A stretch of 64,000 nucleotides of DNA from Chelonoidis abingdonii (Eukaryota > Chordata > Testudines > Testudinidae). Positions 47,881 through 59,600 of the stretch are shown piece after piece. The translations under genes were made by a program, and so were the position numbers. The stretch lies in the NCBI RefSeq assembly GCF_003597395.2, contig NC_133774.1:38427633-38491632 (forward strand), written 5' to 3'. Under the pieces are notes generated by a model. That model was not told the origin of the DNA, searched no databases, and worked only from the letters and a program-made list of their open reading frames with translations. The stretch's first letter is position 1. Each line of letters opens with the position of its first letter.

Positions 47881-48246
47881 CAGCTCATCCTGACTCTGCT
47901 TACATATCTAAGACCCTTGAAGGAGTCCTGACCATCCAGTACTCTCACCTGTTGGGGAAATGGGGAAGAGCAGCCCAGAGCTGCTTAAGAACTGCAGATG
48001 GGCAGAGTGGCAAGGGAGTATCTAGTGGAGAGAAAGAGGAATGGACTGAATGGATCTGGCCTCAGTTTTATGACAATATGGGGCACTTGGTTGAAATTCA
48101 GTTAAATTTTGAGTATGGCGGTAATTGGGCTTGTTGGAAGATACGAAGACAAGACATTGAAAGTGCCTGAGGTCCCCCTGACTGAGACTGCTGTCAGGTA
48201 CAGTTGGGGAAGGGAGCCTAGACAGAGCTAAGGAAAGGAGAAAGAG
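47881..48246. other. Intronic sequence without recognised features
   Basis: Could be a continuation of the LTR-like element; no family landmarks seen. Confidence 0.35.
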
Positions 48247-48297
48247 AGTGAGTGAGTGAGTGAGTGTGCGCGCGTGCGTGCGTGCGCGCGTGCGCGC
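48247..48297. repeat. Compound simple repeat: (GTGA)n then alternating GT/GC
   Basis: AGTGAGTGAGTGAGTG leads into 34 bp (48264-48297) of strictly alternating purine-pyrimidine, built of GTGCGC and GTGCGTGC words, a classic Z-DNA-prone tract. Confidence 0.92.
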
Positions 48298-49739
48298 TTC
48301 CTTCTCTTTAAAGCTTCAGGCCACAAGGCTTATATTTAAATAATTAGGAATAGGAACAATTTTTCATCTTTAAATTAATAGCAGAAGTTGACCAGAAATT
48401 TGAACCTTCAAAAATGTTTTCTAAGTTCAGTATTCTGCTGAAGAACACTTAATTCTTTTTTTTTTAATTCTTGAAGTGTTTTTAACAGTGATCAGTATTT
48501 AATATGAACATTTCTAGACTTTGTTCCAAATGAGAGAAACTTAGCTGGGGTTTAAAAACAGAGGTGTGTGTATGGAGAACAGGTGGGATGACGTGTTATC
48601 TGTTCTAAGCTATAAACCAAGCAAATAAGTACATGTACCAGTTTACCCCTTTCTCCCAATATTAGGATTCCCTGCCAAACCCTGTTCTTCCTTAACCAAA
48701 TCTGACTTTTTTTAATGTCTTGAGACAAGTTATGTTTACAGTTTCCACCTGTGGCTGATAAGACCTTAGCTGTTGAGAAAAGACTTCGTTTTGCTTAAAC
48801 CAATTTGGCATAAATACAGATAAAATCTGAACATGCAATTAAATGTATAGTACATGGTTCTCATAAGCCACCAACACATTAAATACAGTATGAATATAGC
48901 AATGTAAAACATTCCTAAAGCCTGATATAAACTTAAAATTTGAATAAATTTGAAACAAAGTAGGACAGGGATATTCCTAAGGATTTATATTTTGTATGAA
49001 GTTTAAAGGACTGAAAGGAGAATGTGAGCTAATATAATCCATAAGCATAAGGAGTAATAAAAATATATAATTTGTGTCCATGCCTTGACATTAATTAAAA
49101 ATAACAGTAGGCTAGCAATAACCCACCTAATATAAACTGTAACAGACTCATTAGTAACTGATCATTAGTGCATCTGTCTTGAAGGCTTCCCTTTCACTGA
49201 AGGCTTCCATCAGGACTTGCCTGGTGCTTGCAGCTGGTTAATAATCTGTTTGCTCACAGATTTTTAGCAGCTGAACTATTATGCTCTTCTGGCTTTCTTT
49301 AAGCTGGCTGTCTGTAAAATGGCAGATTGGCCCTGTTGTGTTTTAAAGCAAGTCTTGTACTTTGCAGTGTAGGTGTGATTGCATTCAAGACTCTTTGAGA
49401 GCCTGATCCCATTGAAGTCAATGGAAACACTGGGAGTCCTTCCACTGACTTCACTGGAAGTACGATCACATTCTGAATTAGACTCTTCAGACATGGTCTA
49501 TTTTAAAGGGATCTCACGGTCATACCTGAAGCCATCCGTAGATCTTATTTCTGTAGTGGTATCAGGGTGTGGTGCTTACACCCCAATATTCTCGTTTGGG
49601 GGCCTTTCTCTTCATTTTTAATTGTTACCTTTAGAAATAACTGTATTAAAGTATTTTTATGACCACTAAAGTTTTTTTCCCTCCTGCTGATAATTGCCCA
49701 CCTTAATTGATTGCTCTTGTTACAGTTAGTATGGCAATA
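48298..49739. other. Mostly unassigned intron
   Basis: AT-rich. 'GAGCCTGATCCCATTGAAGT...CTGACTTCACTGG' at 49398-49455 is a scrap of an old dispersed repeat carrying the 'ttgaagtcaatgg' word. Confidence 0.4.
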
Positions 49740-49925
49740 CCTTTTTTTTCATGTTCTCTGTGTATATATATCTTCCTACTGTATTTTCCACTGCATGCAT
49801 CCAGTGAAGTGGGTTTTAGCCACGAAAGCTTATGCTCAAACAATTTGTTAGTCTGTAAGGTGCTACAAGTATTCCTCGTTCTTTTTGCTGATACAGAGGA
49901 ACACGGCTACCACTCTGAAACCTGT
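49740..49925 (+). repeat. Reptile dispersed repeat, 'gcatccgatgaagtggg' family
   Basis: TATTTTCCACTGCATGCATC, CAGTGAAGTGGGTTTTAGCC, ACGAAAGCTTATGCTCAAAC, TTTGTTAGTCTGTAAGGTGC and TACAGAGGAACACGGCTACC follow the order of a very abundant reptile repeat known to me by sequence but not by class. Confidence 0.8.
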
Positions 49926-50861
49926 CATCCATAACCATACATTTATTTCTTACTCAAAATGAAGGGATTGTATAACTGGCTGTGGGGTTCTAATTTGCCT
50001 GTTACTTGTACTGTCGTTTTTCAATAGCCCATACAATATAATGGGAAGCCTTGCAGTCTGATGGGCTACCACCGTAGAACTCCCAATTAGCATAGCAGCC
50101 TTAATTTCTCGCCATATTATCAGCCCACTTAACTCTGAAAAATGACATTTTAATTAAAAAGGAAATTTAATATTAGTGGGGGAATCTGGCTTCAAGAAGC
50201 AGAAGAGGAGGTATTGAGAAGAATGAGGTAAACTGGGGAGACAAAGTGAGGAGAGATTCAGAAACCATTCTATTTTATGAGGATATGCATTACAAGTTCT
50301 GGGGAGAAGTAGTTAATGAAAGATTTATAGTAGCTAATCATAGAGCAAGATTGAGAGGACAGGATATTTCAGCCTCTATAATATCTTGATGGTCCCTCTT
50401 TTGATTTGGTAATAATGACCTTGACTTTCAGTCTCTGGATTGATACTTTAACTCAATGTGTTACTGTTACCTCATAAACAGGAAGCGTCTTCAAGTTCTC
50501 ATCTAATTATCTGGGCAGTCAGCAGACATCCAGCATCTTGCTCATAATTTGCATGGACAAAGCAGATAAATCTACCAAAAGAAAGGCAAAAGCCTTTGAT
50601 GGGAAGGTGAGAAGTCAGTCAAAGAAATGAAAGGTTTAGCACAACTGTAAAGCAAATACAGGTCTGACAGAGTACGAACAGATCTATTTCTAGGTTATAA
50701 ATTTCTCTGTTGACAGAAGAGCCAGCTTTAGAAACTCCATTAGATTGCAAGTACCCTTAGAGGTCACCAAAGCCAAGTGTAAGAGAGATGCATTGTTTAG
50801 AGTCTGGTTCCACTGGAGACTAAAAGGAATCATTGTACCTGTCTCTTATTTTTCTAATAGG
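49926..50861. other. Intronic sequence without recognised features
   Basis: Nothing assigned. Confidence 0.4.
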
Positions 50862-51050
50862 ATCATAGAAATGTAGGTCTGGAAAGAACTTTGAGGTCAT
50901 GAAGTCCAGCCCTCTGTGCTGAGTCAGGCTCGAGAAAATTTAGACCATCCCTGACAGGAGTTTGTCTAACCTGTTATTAAAAACCTCCAATAATGGGGGT
51001 TCCACAACCTCCCTTGGAAGCCTATTCCTGAGCTTAGCTACCCTTATAGG

Positions 51051-51122
51051 CCATGTCTACACGTACAGCACTGGAGCAGCGCAGCTGTTGAAGAGGCTCT
51101 ATGCTGACTGGAAATAGCTCTT
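51051..51122. mobile_element. Small MITE fragment within CR1
   Basis: GCCATGTCTACACGTACAGC, then TATGCTGACTGGAAATAGCTC, interrupts CR1 between CTACCCTTATAG and the T-rich TTTTCCCAAATATC. The start matches a turtle MITE end. The right end is missing. Confidence 0.6.
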
Positions 51123-51957
51123 TTTTTCCCAAATATCTTAACTAAATCTCCATTGCTGCAGATTAAACTCATTACTACTTATCCTACAATGAATACAGAA
51201 AAATTGATCACTGTCCTCTTTACAACAGCCTTTAACATGCTTGAAGACTATTATCAGATTCCCCCTCTAGTCGTCTTTTCTCCAGACTAAATAGGGCCAG
51301 TTTTTTAATCTTCCCTCATAAGCCAGGTTTTCTAAACCAGTTATCATTTTTGTTGCTCTCCTCTGGTTCTCTCCACTTTGTCCACATCTTTCCTGAAGTC
51401 TGTCACCCAGAAATAAATACCATATTCCAGCTGAGGCCTTACCCGTGCTGAGTAGAATGGGACAATTGCCTTTCATGTCTTATATACTGTTCATATACCC
51501 TAGAATGATATTAGCCTTTTTTGCAATTGCATCATGTTATTGACTTATATTCAATTTGTGATCCACTATAACTCCCGGATTCTTTTAAGCAGTACTGTCT
51601 CCTAGTCAGATATTTCCCATTTTGTAAGCGTGCATTTGATTTTTTTCCTTTGTAAGAGAAGTTCTTTACACTTTATTGAATTTCATCTCATTGATTTCAG
51701 ACCAATTCTCTTAATTTGTTAAGTTCATTTTGAATTCCAATCCTGTCCTCCGAAGTGCTAGCTACCCTTCCTAGCTTGATATAATTTGCAAATGTTAGAA
51801 GCATTCTCTCCACTCCATTATCAAAATCATTAATGAAATCATTGAATAGTACTGGATGCAGGCCTGACTCTAACAGGACCCTTTTAGACACACCCTCCCA
51901 GTTTGACAGCAAACAATTGTTAACTACTCTTTTGAGTATGTTCTTTCAACCAGTTGT

Positions 51958-52563
51958 TGTGGCAAATTGCCGGTCTTGTTATGCTAGGTCTCACGCTTTC
52001 TCTTCTTTGGGGAAGGTTCAGGGCACCATTGCTTGCCTCTGAACCGGTATTTTAATTACCCCACTAGTGTCCTTGAGGAGGGGAGTGGAAAGGGAGGGAC
52101 CTGGGCCCACCCTCTTCTCCAGGTCCCAACCCAGGGGCCCTGAGGTTTGTGGTGAACCACTTGAACTAGCAGTTCCTTCCCCTGGGTTACTTCCCTCTCC
52201 TGCCCTTCAGCTTGTGAAGGGGCATCTTGCCCTCCTTCTACACAAGCCAGGTACCCCTTACCTAGGGTTTCTTTTGGATTTTTCAGCCCACTGCAGCACT
52301 CTTCTCTTCTCTTCTCTTCTCTTCTCTTCTCTTCTCTTCTCTTCTCTTCTCTTCTCTTCTCTTCTCCCTGCTCCAACCAAACCTTCCTGCTCCAACTCCC
52401 CCACTGTCTGGCTGAAGCAGGGTTTTTTATCCCATGACTGACTGCTGGTGCTCTAATTGGCTACAGGTGCTCTAGTTAATCTATAGCAAACCTTCCTCCC
52501 CTTCCAGGGAATAAGGCTCCCTGCTAACACTCTCCTGCTGCCCTCTGGCCATGCTGTATCACA
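51958..52563. mobile_element. Solo LTR (606 bp) nested in CR1, 4 bp target duplication
   Basis: Begins TGTGGCAAATTGCC, ends CTGTATCACA (TG...CA, with TGTG/CACA inverted). TTGT occurs directly outside both ends (51954-51957 and 52564-52567). Excising it with one TTGT rejoins CR1 sequence (AACCAG-TTGT-GCATC). A 4-5 bp duplication suits Ty3/gypsy-type or retrovirus-like LTRs. No internal genes remain, so it arose by LTR-LTR recombination or is a solo remnant. It contains the (CTTCT)n tract at 52299. Confidence 0.85.
52299..52366. repeat. (CTTCT)n microsatellite
   Basis: About thirteen uninterrupted CTTCT units. The minus strand reads as a run of EEKRR codons in a spurious ORF. Purine/pyrimidine strand asymmetry could allow triplex structure. 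Confidence 0.97.
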
Positions 52564-54180
52564 TTGTGCATCAACTTTATAGTAATTTTATCTAGACCAC
52601 ATTTCCATAGTTTGCTTATGTCACGTCTACTGCTTTCTCCCATCCAGTAAACCAGTCAAAGAGGGAAATTAGGTTGGCTTGGTATGAATTGTTCTTGGCA
52701 AATCCATGATGGTTATTACTTAACTCTGTTATTCTTTAGGTGCTTATAAATTTATTGTTTAATCATTTCTTCAGTATCTTTCCAGGTATCAAAATTAGGC
52801 TGACTGGTGTATAATTCCCTGGGTACTCTTTGTGTCCCTTCTTAAAGACTGGTACTTTGTTTCCCCTTCTCCACTCCTCTTGGACATCACTCATCCTCCA
52901 TAAATTCTCCAAGGTAATTGCTAATGGTTCTGAAATTGCTTCCGCTAGTTCCTTAAGTACCTTAGGATGAATTTCATCTGGCCATGCTGACTTGAATACA
53001 TCTAACTTATCTGAATATTCCTTAACTTGTTCCTTCCTTATTTTGGCTTGCATTCCTCCCCCCTTGTTAATATTAATTAGGTAAAGTATCTGGTCACCAT
53101 TAACCTTTTTAATGAAGACTGAAGCAAAATAAGGCATCAAAGACCTCCGCCTTCTTGTTGTAATCAGTTGTTAGCTCATCTTCCCCAATAAGTAGAGGAT
53201 CTACACCTTTCTTCCTTTTTTTCTTTCTTCCAGTGTATGTAAAGAACCTATCCTTGTTGCCTCTTATGCGCCTTGCTATGTGTAACTTCCTGATTTTGTC
53301 CCTACATGCTTGCTATTCTTTTATACTACTCCCCAGTTTTTGTACTATTGCTTTTTGATTTTCAGATCAGTAAAGAACTCCTGATACAGCCCTATTGGCT
53401 TCTTATTACTCTTCCTACCTTTCTTTTGCATTGGGATAGTTTGCAGTTGTGCATTTAATATTATCCCCTTGAGGAACTGCCAGATCTCCTGATGTCCTTT
53501 ATCCCTTAGATTTTCTTCCCGTGAGCCCTTATCTATCAATTCTCTGAATTTGTTAAAAGTCTGCCTTTTTGAAGCCCATTGGCCTTATTCTGCTGGTTTC
53601 CTTCATGAATCACAAAATCTATAATTCATTTCTTTATTAGTTTAACCCAAATTACAAATCAGAAGTGAAAGGAAACTATTTCTTCCTTGTTTATCAGAAT
53701 CAAATCTAAAATAGCTGTCCTCTTGCTTACTTCCTCCACCTTCTGAAACAAAAAATTGTCCCCAACACATTCCAGTAACTTATTGGAAATTTTGTATTTT
53801 GCTGTATTACTTTTGGAACAGATGTCTGAGTAAAGTCCCCCATTACCACTAAATCTTATGATTTGGATATTTTTGTTTGTTGTAGAAATGTCTCATCCAC
53901 CACCTCTTCCTGATTTGGCAGCCTATAGTATACCCTCTACTATTGCATGACCCCTGTTTTTTTTATTCCTTTTATCTTTACCCAGCAACTTTGTACTAGA
54001 CTACACCTCCTTGTAGACCTCAGACCAAGTGTATATATTTTTGATCTATAGTTCAACACTTCCTCCCTTTTTTATGGCCTCTCTTTCCTGTACAAGGTAT
54101 ACATCTCTATTACAATATTCCAATCATGGAAGTTATCCCTCCAAATCTCTGTCTTATCACCATTAGTTGAAATGAGGTTC

Positions 54181-54423
54181 CATTTTAAGCCTTAACCCTG
54201 AATCTTCATAACTTTGGTTAGCAAAATTGGATTAGCCTGGAAGTTACCAAGTATACTCTGAAGGCTAAGGAGGATTTTACTGCTGAGTTTGAAGACATTT
54301 GGCCAAATTTTCTTTGAGTTTTAAGTCACTAAGATGACTATTATTTGAAATATTAGGTGGTATCTAGCATTTCTTTGTGACTCTAACTTCAAACCAGATT
54401 GTTGCTATCCCTTAAACCTTTCC
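54181..54423. other. Unassigned junction between CR1 and the next MITE
   Basis: No recognised family. Confidence 0.35.
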
Positions 54424-54615
54424 CAGTATTGCCAATCCTGTGCATTCAAAAATCATGAGTCAGACCTCAAAAATCATCAGGGTTTCTTCCTTTTAAAAGA
54501 AAATCAACTGATCTTGTCTGTCTTTTGGTTTCTGAGCCTTTAGAGTACACTTGGGTCATGTTTTTAAGCATTTCTTCAGAATTTATGGCAGCTTGAAGGC
54601 CACTTTGCACTTCTC
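54424..54615. mobile_element. MITE with CAGTATTGCC terminus, copy 2 (truncated)
   Basis: CAGTATTGCCAATCCTGTGC, then AAATCATGAGTCAGACCTCA and GGGTCATGTTTTTAAGCATT, parallels the element at 19836. The far terminus (GGCAACACTG) is absent. Confidence 0.6.
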
Positions 54616-55744
54616 CAGCAAGAATTATCAGGGTCAAGGGTCTGGCTATATATGTATAGCAAAGGACATTATAGTGAAACTAATGCATTTAGAAACCTGG
54701 AAATTAACTTCTAATATAAGGTAGATACATATTCAAAGACCAGTTTTGTAATATGCACTGTGATAAGTTGTATGTGCATGTTTAGTTGAGAGTATTGAAC
54801 TCTGAGTGTATTTGATTATTTCCCATATCTTTGTTGTTCATTTCCATACTTTTGCATGCTTAATGATGTTTGTGTAAATTTCTTTGTTGCACATCCTTAA
54901 TAGCAACCTTAACATTTTGTTAACATTTCTTGTTTGTTCTACTTTTATCTTCACTCTTCCTTCCTCCAGTAAGTAGATCAGAGTCATGACTTCACTGTTG
55001 CTCTGCAAAGAGCTAGTATAGGTTTCTCATTTACTTATTGGCTCAAGTTCTGTCATACATCGACAGGAGAAATTAAAGAAATATACTCTCTCTTCGATAC
55101 AGTACATAAATAACCTTCAAGCAGCTACACCATGAAAGGAGCAACAATCAATGTATTGTTTGAAGTTAATAAGGTTTAGGAATTTCTACTTTTATTAGCA
55201 ATATGATCCAAAAACTCATAACATCATTCTTTGGTTACTGGACCAATTTTATTGAAGTCAAGATATGACTATGTCTTCTACAATTTGTCCTTTTGTACAA
55301 GTGTGAGTGCTTCCAATTAAGTTATCAGTAGTTCAAATATTTCTCAAAGAAATTAAATTAATACTAGTAATGGGTCCAATTAAGTTCTGGATCAAAATCT
55401 CCCTGAATAATGGAGTTGTTAAAAATCCATGTCCAGAATCTTGAGTCCAAAAGCCCCAGAAATTTATGGTGTTCAAAATCAGGATCTGAATTTTGTATTT
55501 TGCCTCTAGTTAGTATCTCTCCAGAAATGTTTTGCCTCCATCAGTACCTCTTACTGTTGATTTAGAAGGACCATTGAGTCCTATGTAAAACAAATAATAG
55601 TGACAATGTTACTTTGCAAGTAAATTATCTATCTGGAAAACTAGAACTGGGCTCAAACCATGAATCTAGACTTTGGGGAAATCTGGATCTGGAGCCAGGC
55701 ACTAGCTCAGGTCTATTTCCAGTGATGTCTAATTTAATATTTGT
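54616..55744. other. Intronic sequence without recognised features
   Basis: AT-rich; nothing assigned. Confidence 0.4.
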
Positions 55745-55835
55745 TCAATCTCCCTGTGCCTCAGCCTCCCATTATAAAATGGGGATGATTCTCTCACCCT
55801 TTGTCAGTAAATTGTAAGGCCTTCAGGACTGTCCC
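55745..55835 (+). repeat. MIR-like SINE 3' half
   Basis: CAATCTCCCTGTGCCTCAGC, then CTCCCATTATAAAATGGGGA and TGATTCTCTCACC, match the SINE core 'ctctgtgcctcagtttcccc...aaaatggggataat'. Confidence 0.75.
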
Positions 55836-56056
55836 TTCCTCTGTGTTTAACTAGTGACTAGTAAAATGGGGAACTAATTTTTTTTTGAGCCTCTAGGTAT
55901 TACTACAATACAAAAAAATCAATAACAGTAATAAATTTGATGTTATATAAAGTTTGGATCTAAATTTGATCAGGTCAGTCACTCTAGTCTTTAATGAGCT
56001 ACAGCTGCAAAACTTCAGGTAATATTTATTTGGCTAAGGAACAAAATTTATATACC

Positions 56057-56697
56057 TAGGGCCTTATCAAATTCACAGTCCATTTTGGTCAGCTTCGTGA
56101 TTATAGGATTTTAAAAATAGTAAATTTAATGATTTCAGCTATTTAAATCTGAAATCTCATGGTGGTGTAATTCATAGGGATCCTGACCCAAAAAGGAGTT
56201 GTGAGGGGGTCACATGGTTATTGTAGGTGATGTTGCAGTACTGCTACCCTTACTTCTGCGCTGCTGGTGGTGGCAGTGTTGCCTTCAGAGCTGGGCAGAT
56301 GGAGATCGGTGGCTGCTGTCTGGTAGAGCTGCCATCAGCAGTAGTGCAGAAGTAAGGATGGCATGGTGTGGTATTGCCACCCTTATTTCTATGATACTGC
56401 GGGAGGAGTGCTACCTTCTGAGCTAGGCACCAGGCCAACAACCACCACTTTCTGGCTACCCAGCTCTGAAGGCAGCGCAGAGTAAGGGTGGTAATACCAT
56501 GACCCCACTAAAATAACCTTGGTACCCCCTGCAACTCCATTTTGGGTCAGGAACCCCAATTTGAGAAACGCTGGTCTCCCCTGTGAAGTCTGTATAGTAT
56601 AGGGTAAAAACAAACAAAAGACCATGTTACATGGGGGGAGACCAGATTTCATGGTCTGTGACGCGTTTTTCATGGCCATAAATTTGGTAGGGCCCTA
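56057..56697. mobile_element. hAT-like non-autonomous transposon, 641 bp
   Basis: TAGGGCCTTATCAAATT against inverted right end TAGGGCCCTACCAAATT (15 of 17). TTTATATA/TTTATATC words lie near both ends and may be a diverged target duplication, offset by two bases at the left. The interior has GGGTCAGGAACCCC and ATCCTGACCCAAAAAGGAGT, plus several inverted CTTACTTCTGCGCTGC-type modules around 56250-56500. Recognised turtle-type family, no transposase. Confidence 0.88.
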
Positions 56698-59600
56698 TTT
56701 ATATCACTTCTGCAGAGCAACTGTAAACCTAACTAGTTTTCCACTGGAGATTCCTTGAGTGATGTAGGGCCACTGTAGCATATACTACACTGTTCTCATT
56801 GGCCACTAGAGGGTGTGTTACAGAAGGAACCTAGGACATGATCTCTGGATGCCATTATGGCCTCAGCTGCTCCACTTTACACTGGGGCTGGGAGCAGAGA
56901 CCAGATGGGCCAGGTTCAGGGGAGTGCAAATGACATCTTTTGCTTCCACCCATTTATCTTGAGCAGCACTAAGCATTTGTCAGCCGTAGCTGGGGCTCAG
57001 TCCTGGTATTTGCAGGTACTTTGAAAATGCTGTTATAAATATTGGCTATTTCTGTTATTAGTCCCCTTCTTTTGGCTATTAAGAAACAAGACTAGTGCCT
57101 TATTTCACAGTTCAGTTACTTGGGCTTGGAGGCTGACAATGCTCCACACGATAGAATTTTTTGTCCCTGCTTGTTATTCTTCGTGGGTTTCCAAATTCCA
57201 TGCATGAGCACATAGGTATTTTTTTCCTCTTCTGCCTCCTCTCTTTCTTTGCATTAAACCATTCACACCATCCTCCCCTTTTTTCTTTCTGTTGGGTGTG
57301 TAATGAGATGTTTCAGCTTTTATTATTTGTGCACCAGATCTGAATCTAAAAGCAAGGTGTTTGGGGTGGGGGAGTGGGTGTTCATAATCTATCAAAACAA
57401 TCTCAAATTAGAGATTTTCTGCTATGTTATAAGGGTTTTTTAAATGCCATTTTTAGTTATAAATTTTTTAATGACCTTTGGGGGTTTTTTAAAGCATGGA
57501 GTAATATTGCAATATTATACTTGATAGCATTGTATGCCATTATCTATTAGGATTTTCACTATAAAATTTAATTTTCAGAGGTTTATAGCTTATCTAAAAA
57601 TATGTTGCATGCTGAAATTTGGTATTTTGAAGGGGGGGGAAGATTTATATCTGAGTTCACAATGTATACTATAAATATTGGAGAAGAAATGTCATTCAAG
57701 GACAGAACTGGGACATTGGAAGCTATATGCAGTTCTTTCCAAACACGTGATAAATGATCATAGGCAAATCTCCATTCCCTTCCTTTTGGCCATAGCATTG
57801 TTCAAGTGATGGCCCCACAGGAGAGGTGTGTAAATGAAATCTGGCTCACACAGTCACCATAAATGTGAACTAGCAGGTTCCCTTCATTTTGAAGGTTTTT
57901 CCATACCGCCATCAGGTTTGCCTGGACTTTCAGATTCACAGGCACTAGAAGAATCCAACTGAACCTCAAGAAAAGCAAAATTCTCTAGTTCCATTGCTTT
58001 GATCATGTATTTTTCACTCCCTGTCCCCCATCCTTCTCTTTCCATGTCCTGGGACTCTTTCCTTAAATAGAGAGGTATTCTAGTGTTAGTGGTTATTTCA
58101 TGGTATTTTCAGTGATGTACCCTCAACTCTGGAATTTGCCTCCTCTTTGGTCGAAAAGAGCCTGAGTTTGAGCTCAGGGCTCAATACAAGATTACTCCGT
58201 TTGGCCAGGTTTTAATAAAAGGATAACTGACAAGGATTTGAACGAGTTGAGGGGAAATTGCTAACCCTGAGTAGATGGGTAGATGAGGAAGGTCAACGAG
58301 CCTAAGAAATGGAAACTAAAATACTTCCTTTCACCTAGACATGAGAACAGGTGGCTTTTTATACTTTTTATGTGTTTCCTCTGTCCCTCTTCTCAGCCCA
58401 CATGCATCACATATGTACATACGCAACTCGGGAGTTCTTAATGGGCAGGGTGGTTACATTGTCCAACTGACGAAAAGAACCTCTAAAATATACAAACATA
58501 TAGAACAACATCCAGCCTGTTTGGATGACTGCATATGCTTCAGTCCACATATAGGAGAAGAGATTAACTTTTTTTAATCATTTGCCCTCCTTTATGTGTT
58601 GCAAATCCCATTGATCTTGATTTGGTTCAGCAGAGGTTCTGCCAGTTAATGTGCAGTGCTGAGGAGAAGGGTGATTGCTTGAACCTTGCCTTCACTGGAT
58701 CTCTGAGTTTGCAGATTAAGCATGGTTGGGCCAACAGCCAATCGGACTAAAGCCCATGGGATTACATGAGTATTGAGTAGAATTTGGAAATGTGAGTTTT
58801 ACATGGACATCTTTGGTCAGTTAGCAGGTAAAATCTTTTGTTAAATATTTTTAAAGTGCCCTTTTTATTAGTCTTCACTATATTGAACTTTTGACTTAGC
58901 ACTCACTCACTGTCATTCATTCCCTGCTGTTCCTCTACTCTAGTCCTTTAATGAACATCATTGTCAGATGTGATAAGATACAACAGACATTACTTTTATA
59001 GCCTATCACAGGAGAACTGAAATGGCACCAGAGAAGTCAATATATCTAGTTTCTCCCAGGAAGATGAATTGCCATGGTAACACGGCCACGGAATAATAGG
59101 TCAAGTTTTATAATTTTTCCTCAGGCTTATTTTATTACATTTTTTCTTAAAAAAAGATGCCAGTATAAAATGCAGGCTTCAGCATTTCACAGTTTAAAAA
59201 AAACGAGAGATGATCATCTGAGCAATTGAATACTCATGCATGAAGGAATATGACCAAGTAACAGCAGTCAGTAGCCATGTTTGAACTGATACAAGGATTG
59301 TCTTTGGGTGCAGCTGTACATCAGTACATTAGTATAAACATTGGGACTGATTTTAAGATGCAGATATGATGAAATATGCTCAAAAACAAAGCATAATAAA
59401 AACAAAGGCTGGAAGTTTCATTGTGTTGCGGGATTATCTGTCCCAAGTAAATTCAATCATAGCAAACTGTATTAAAATATAACATTTCACATTAAGATGT
59501 TTTGATACTTCAAATATGCCATTTGTCTTTGATAAAATCAGATTATTTTCAGTATTTTAACAATCACACAACTTTAACTTTCTCTGTATCCTCAAGAAGC

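Larger units (their letters stand above)
50862..54180 (-). mobile_element. CR1 LINE, reversed, long copy (endonuclease region to 3' end) split by two insertions
   Basis: The 3' end (ATCATAGAAATGTAGGTCTG) is at the left. On the minus strand going upstream come the C-terminal and RT regions (LLTFANYIKLGR where FADDTKLG is usual, so both catalytic Asp are lost), GLHPVLFNDFIND, then SAWPDEIHPKVLKELAEAIS and VPVFKKGHKEYPGNY (52763-53140). Next is a linker region (53345-53539), and finally segments reading HDWNI and VYYRLPNQEEVVDETF in the AP-endonuclease part (about 53880-54170). Many frameshifts. Interrupted by a MITE scrap at 51051-51122 and a solo LTR at 51958-52563. The longest CR1 copy in the window. 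Confidence 0.93.

Noticed and set aside
49798..49840. Hammerhead ribozyme-like core (GTGAAG, short stem GTGG/CCAC, CGAAAG)
   Set aside because: The conserved CUGANGA box is not intact (CCAGTGAA) and an extra A separates it from the stem; not a convincing catalytic fold.
52056..52441. ORFs with EEKRR or SLLFS repeats
   Set aside because: Translations of the (CTTCT)n microsatellite and LTR.
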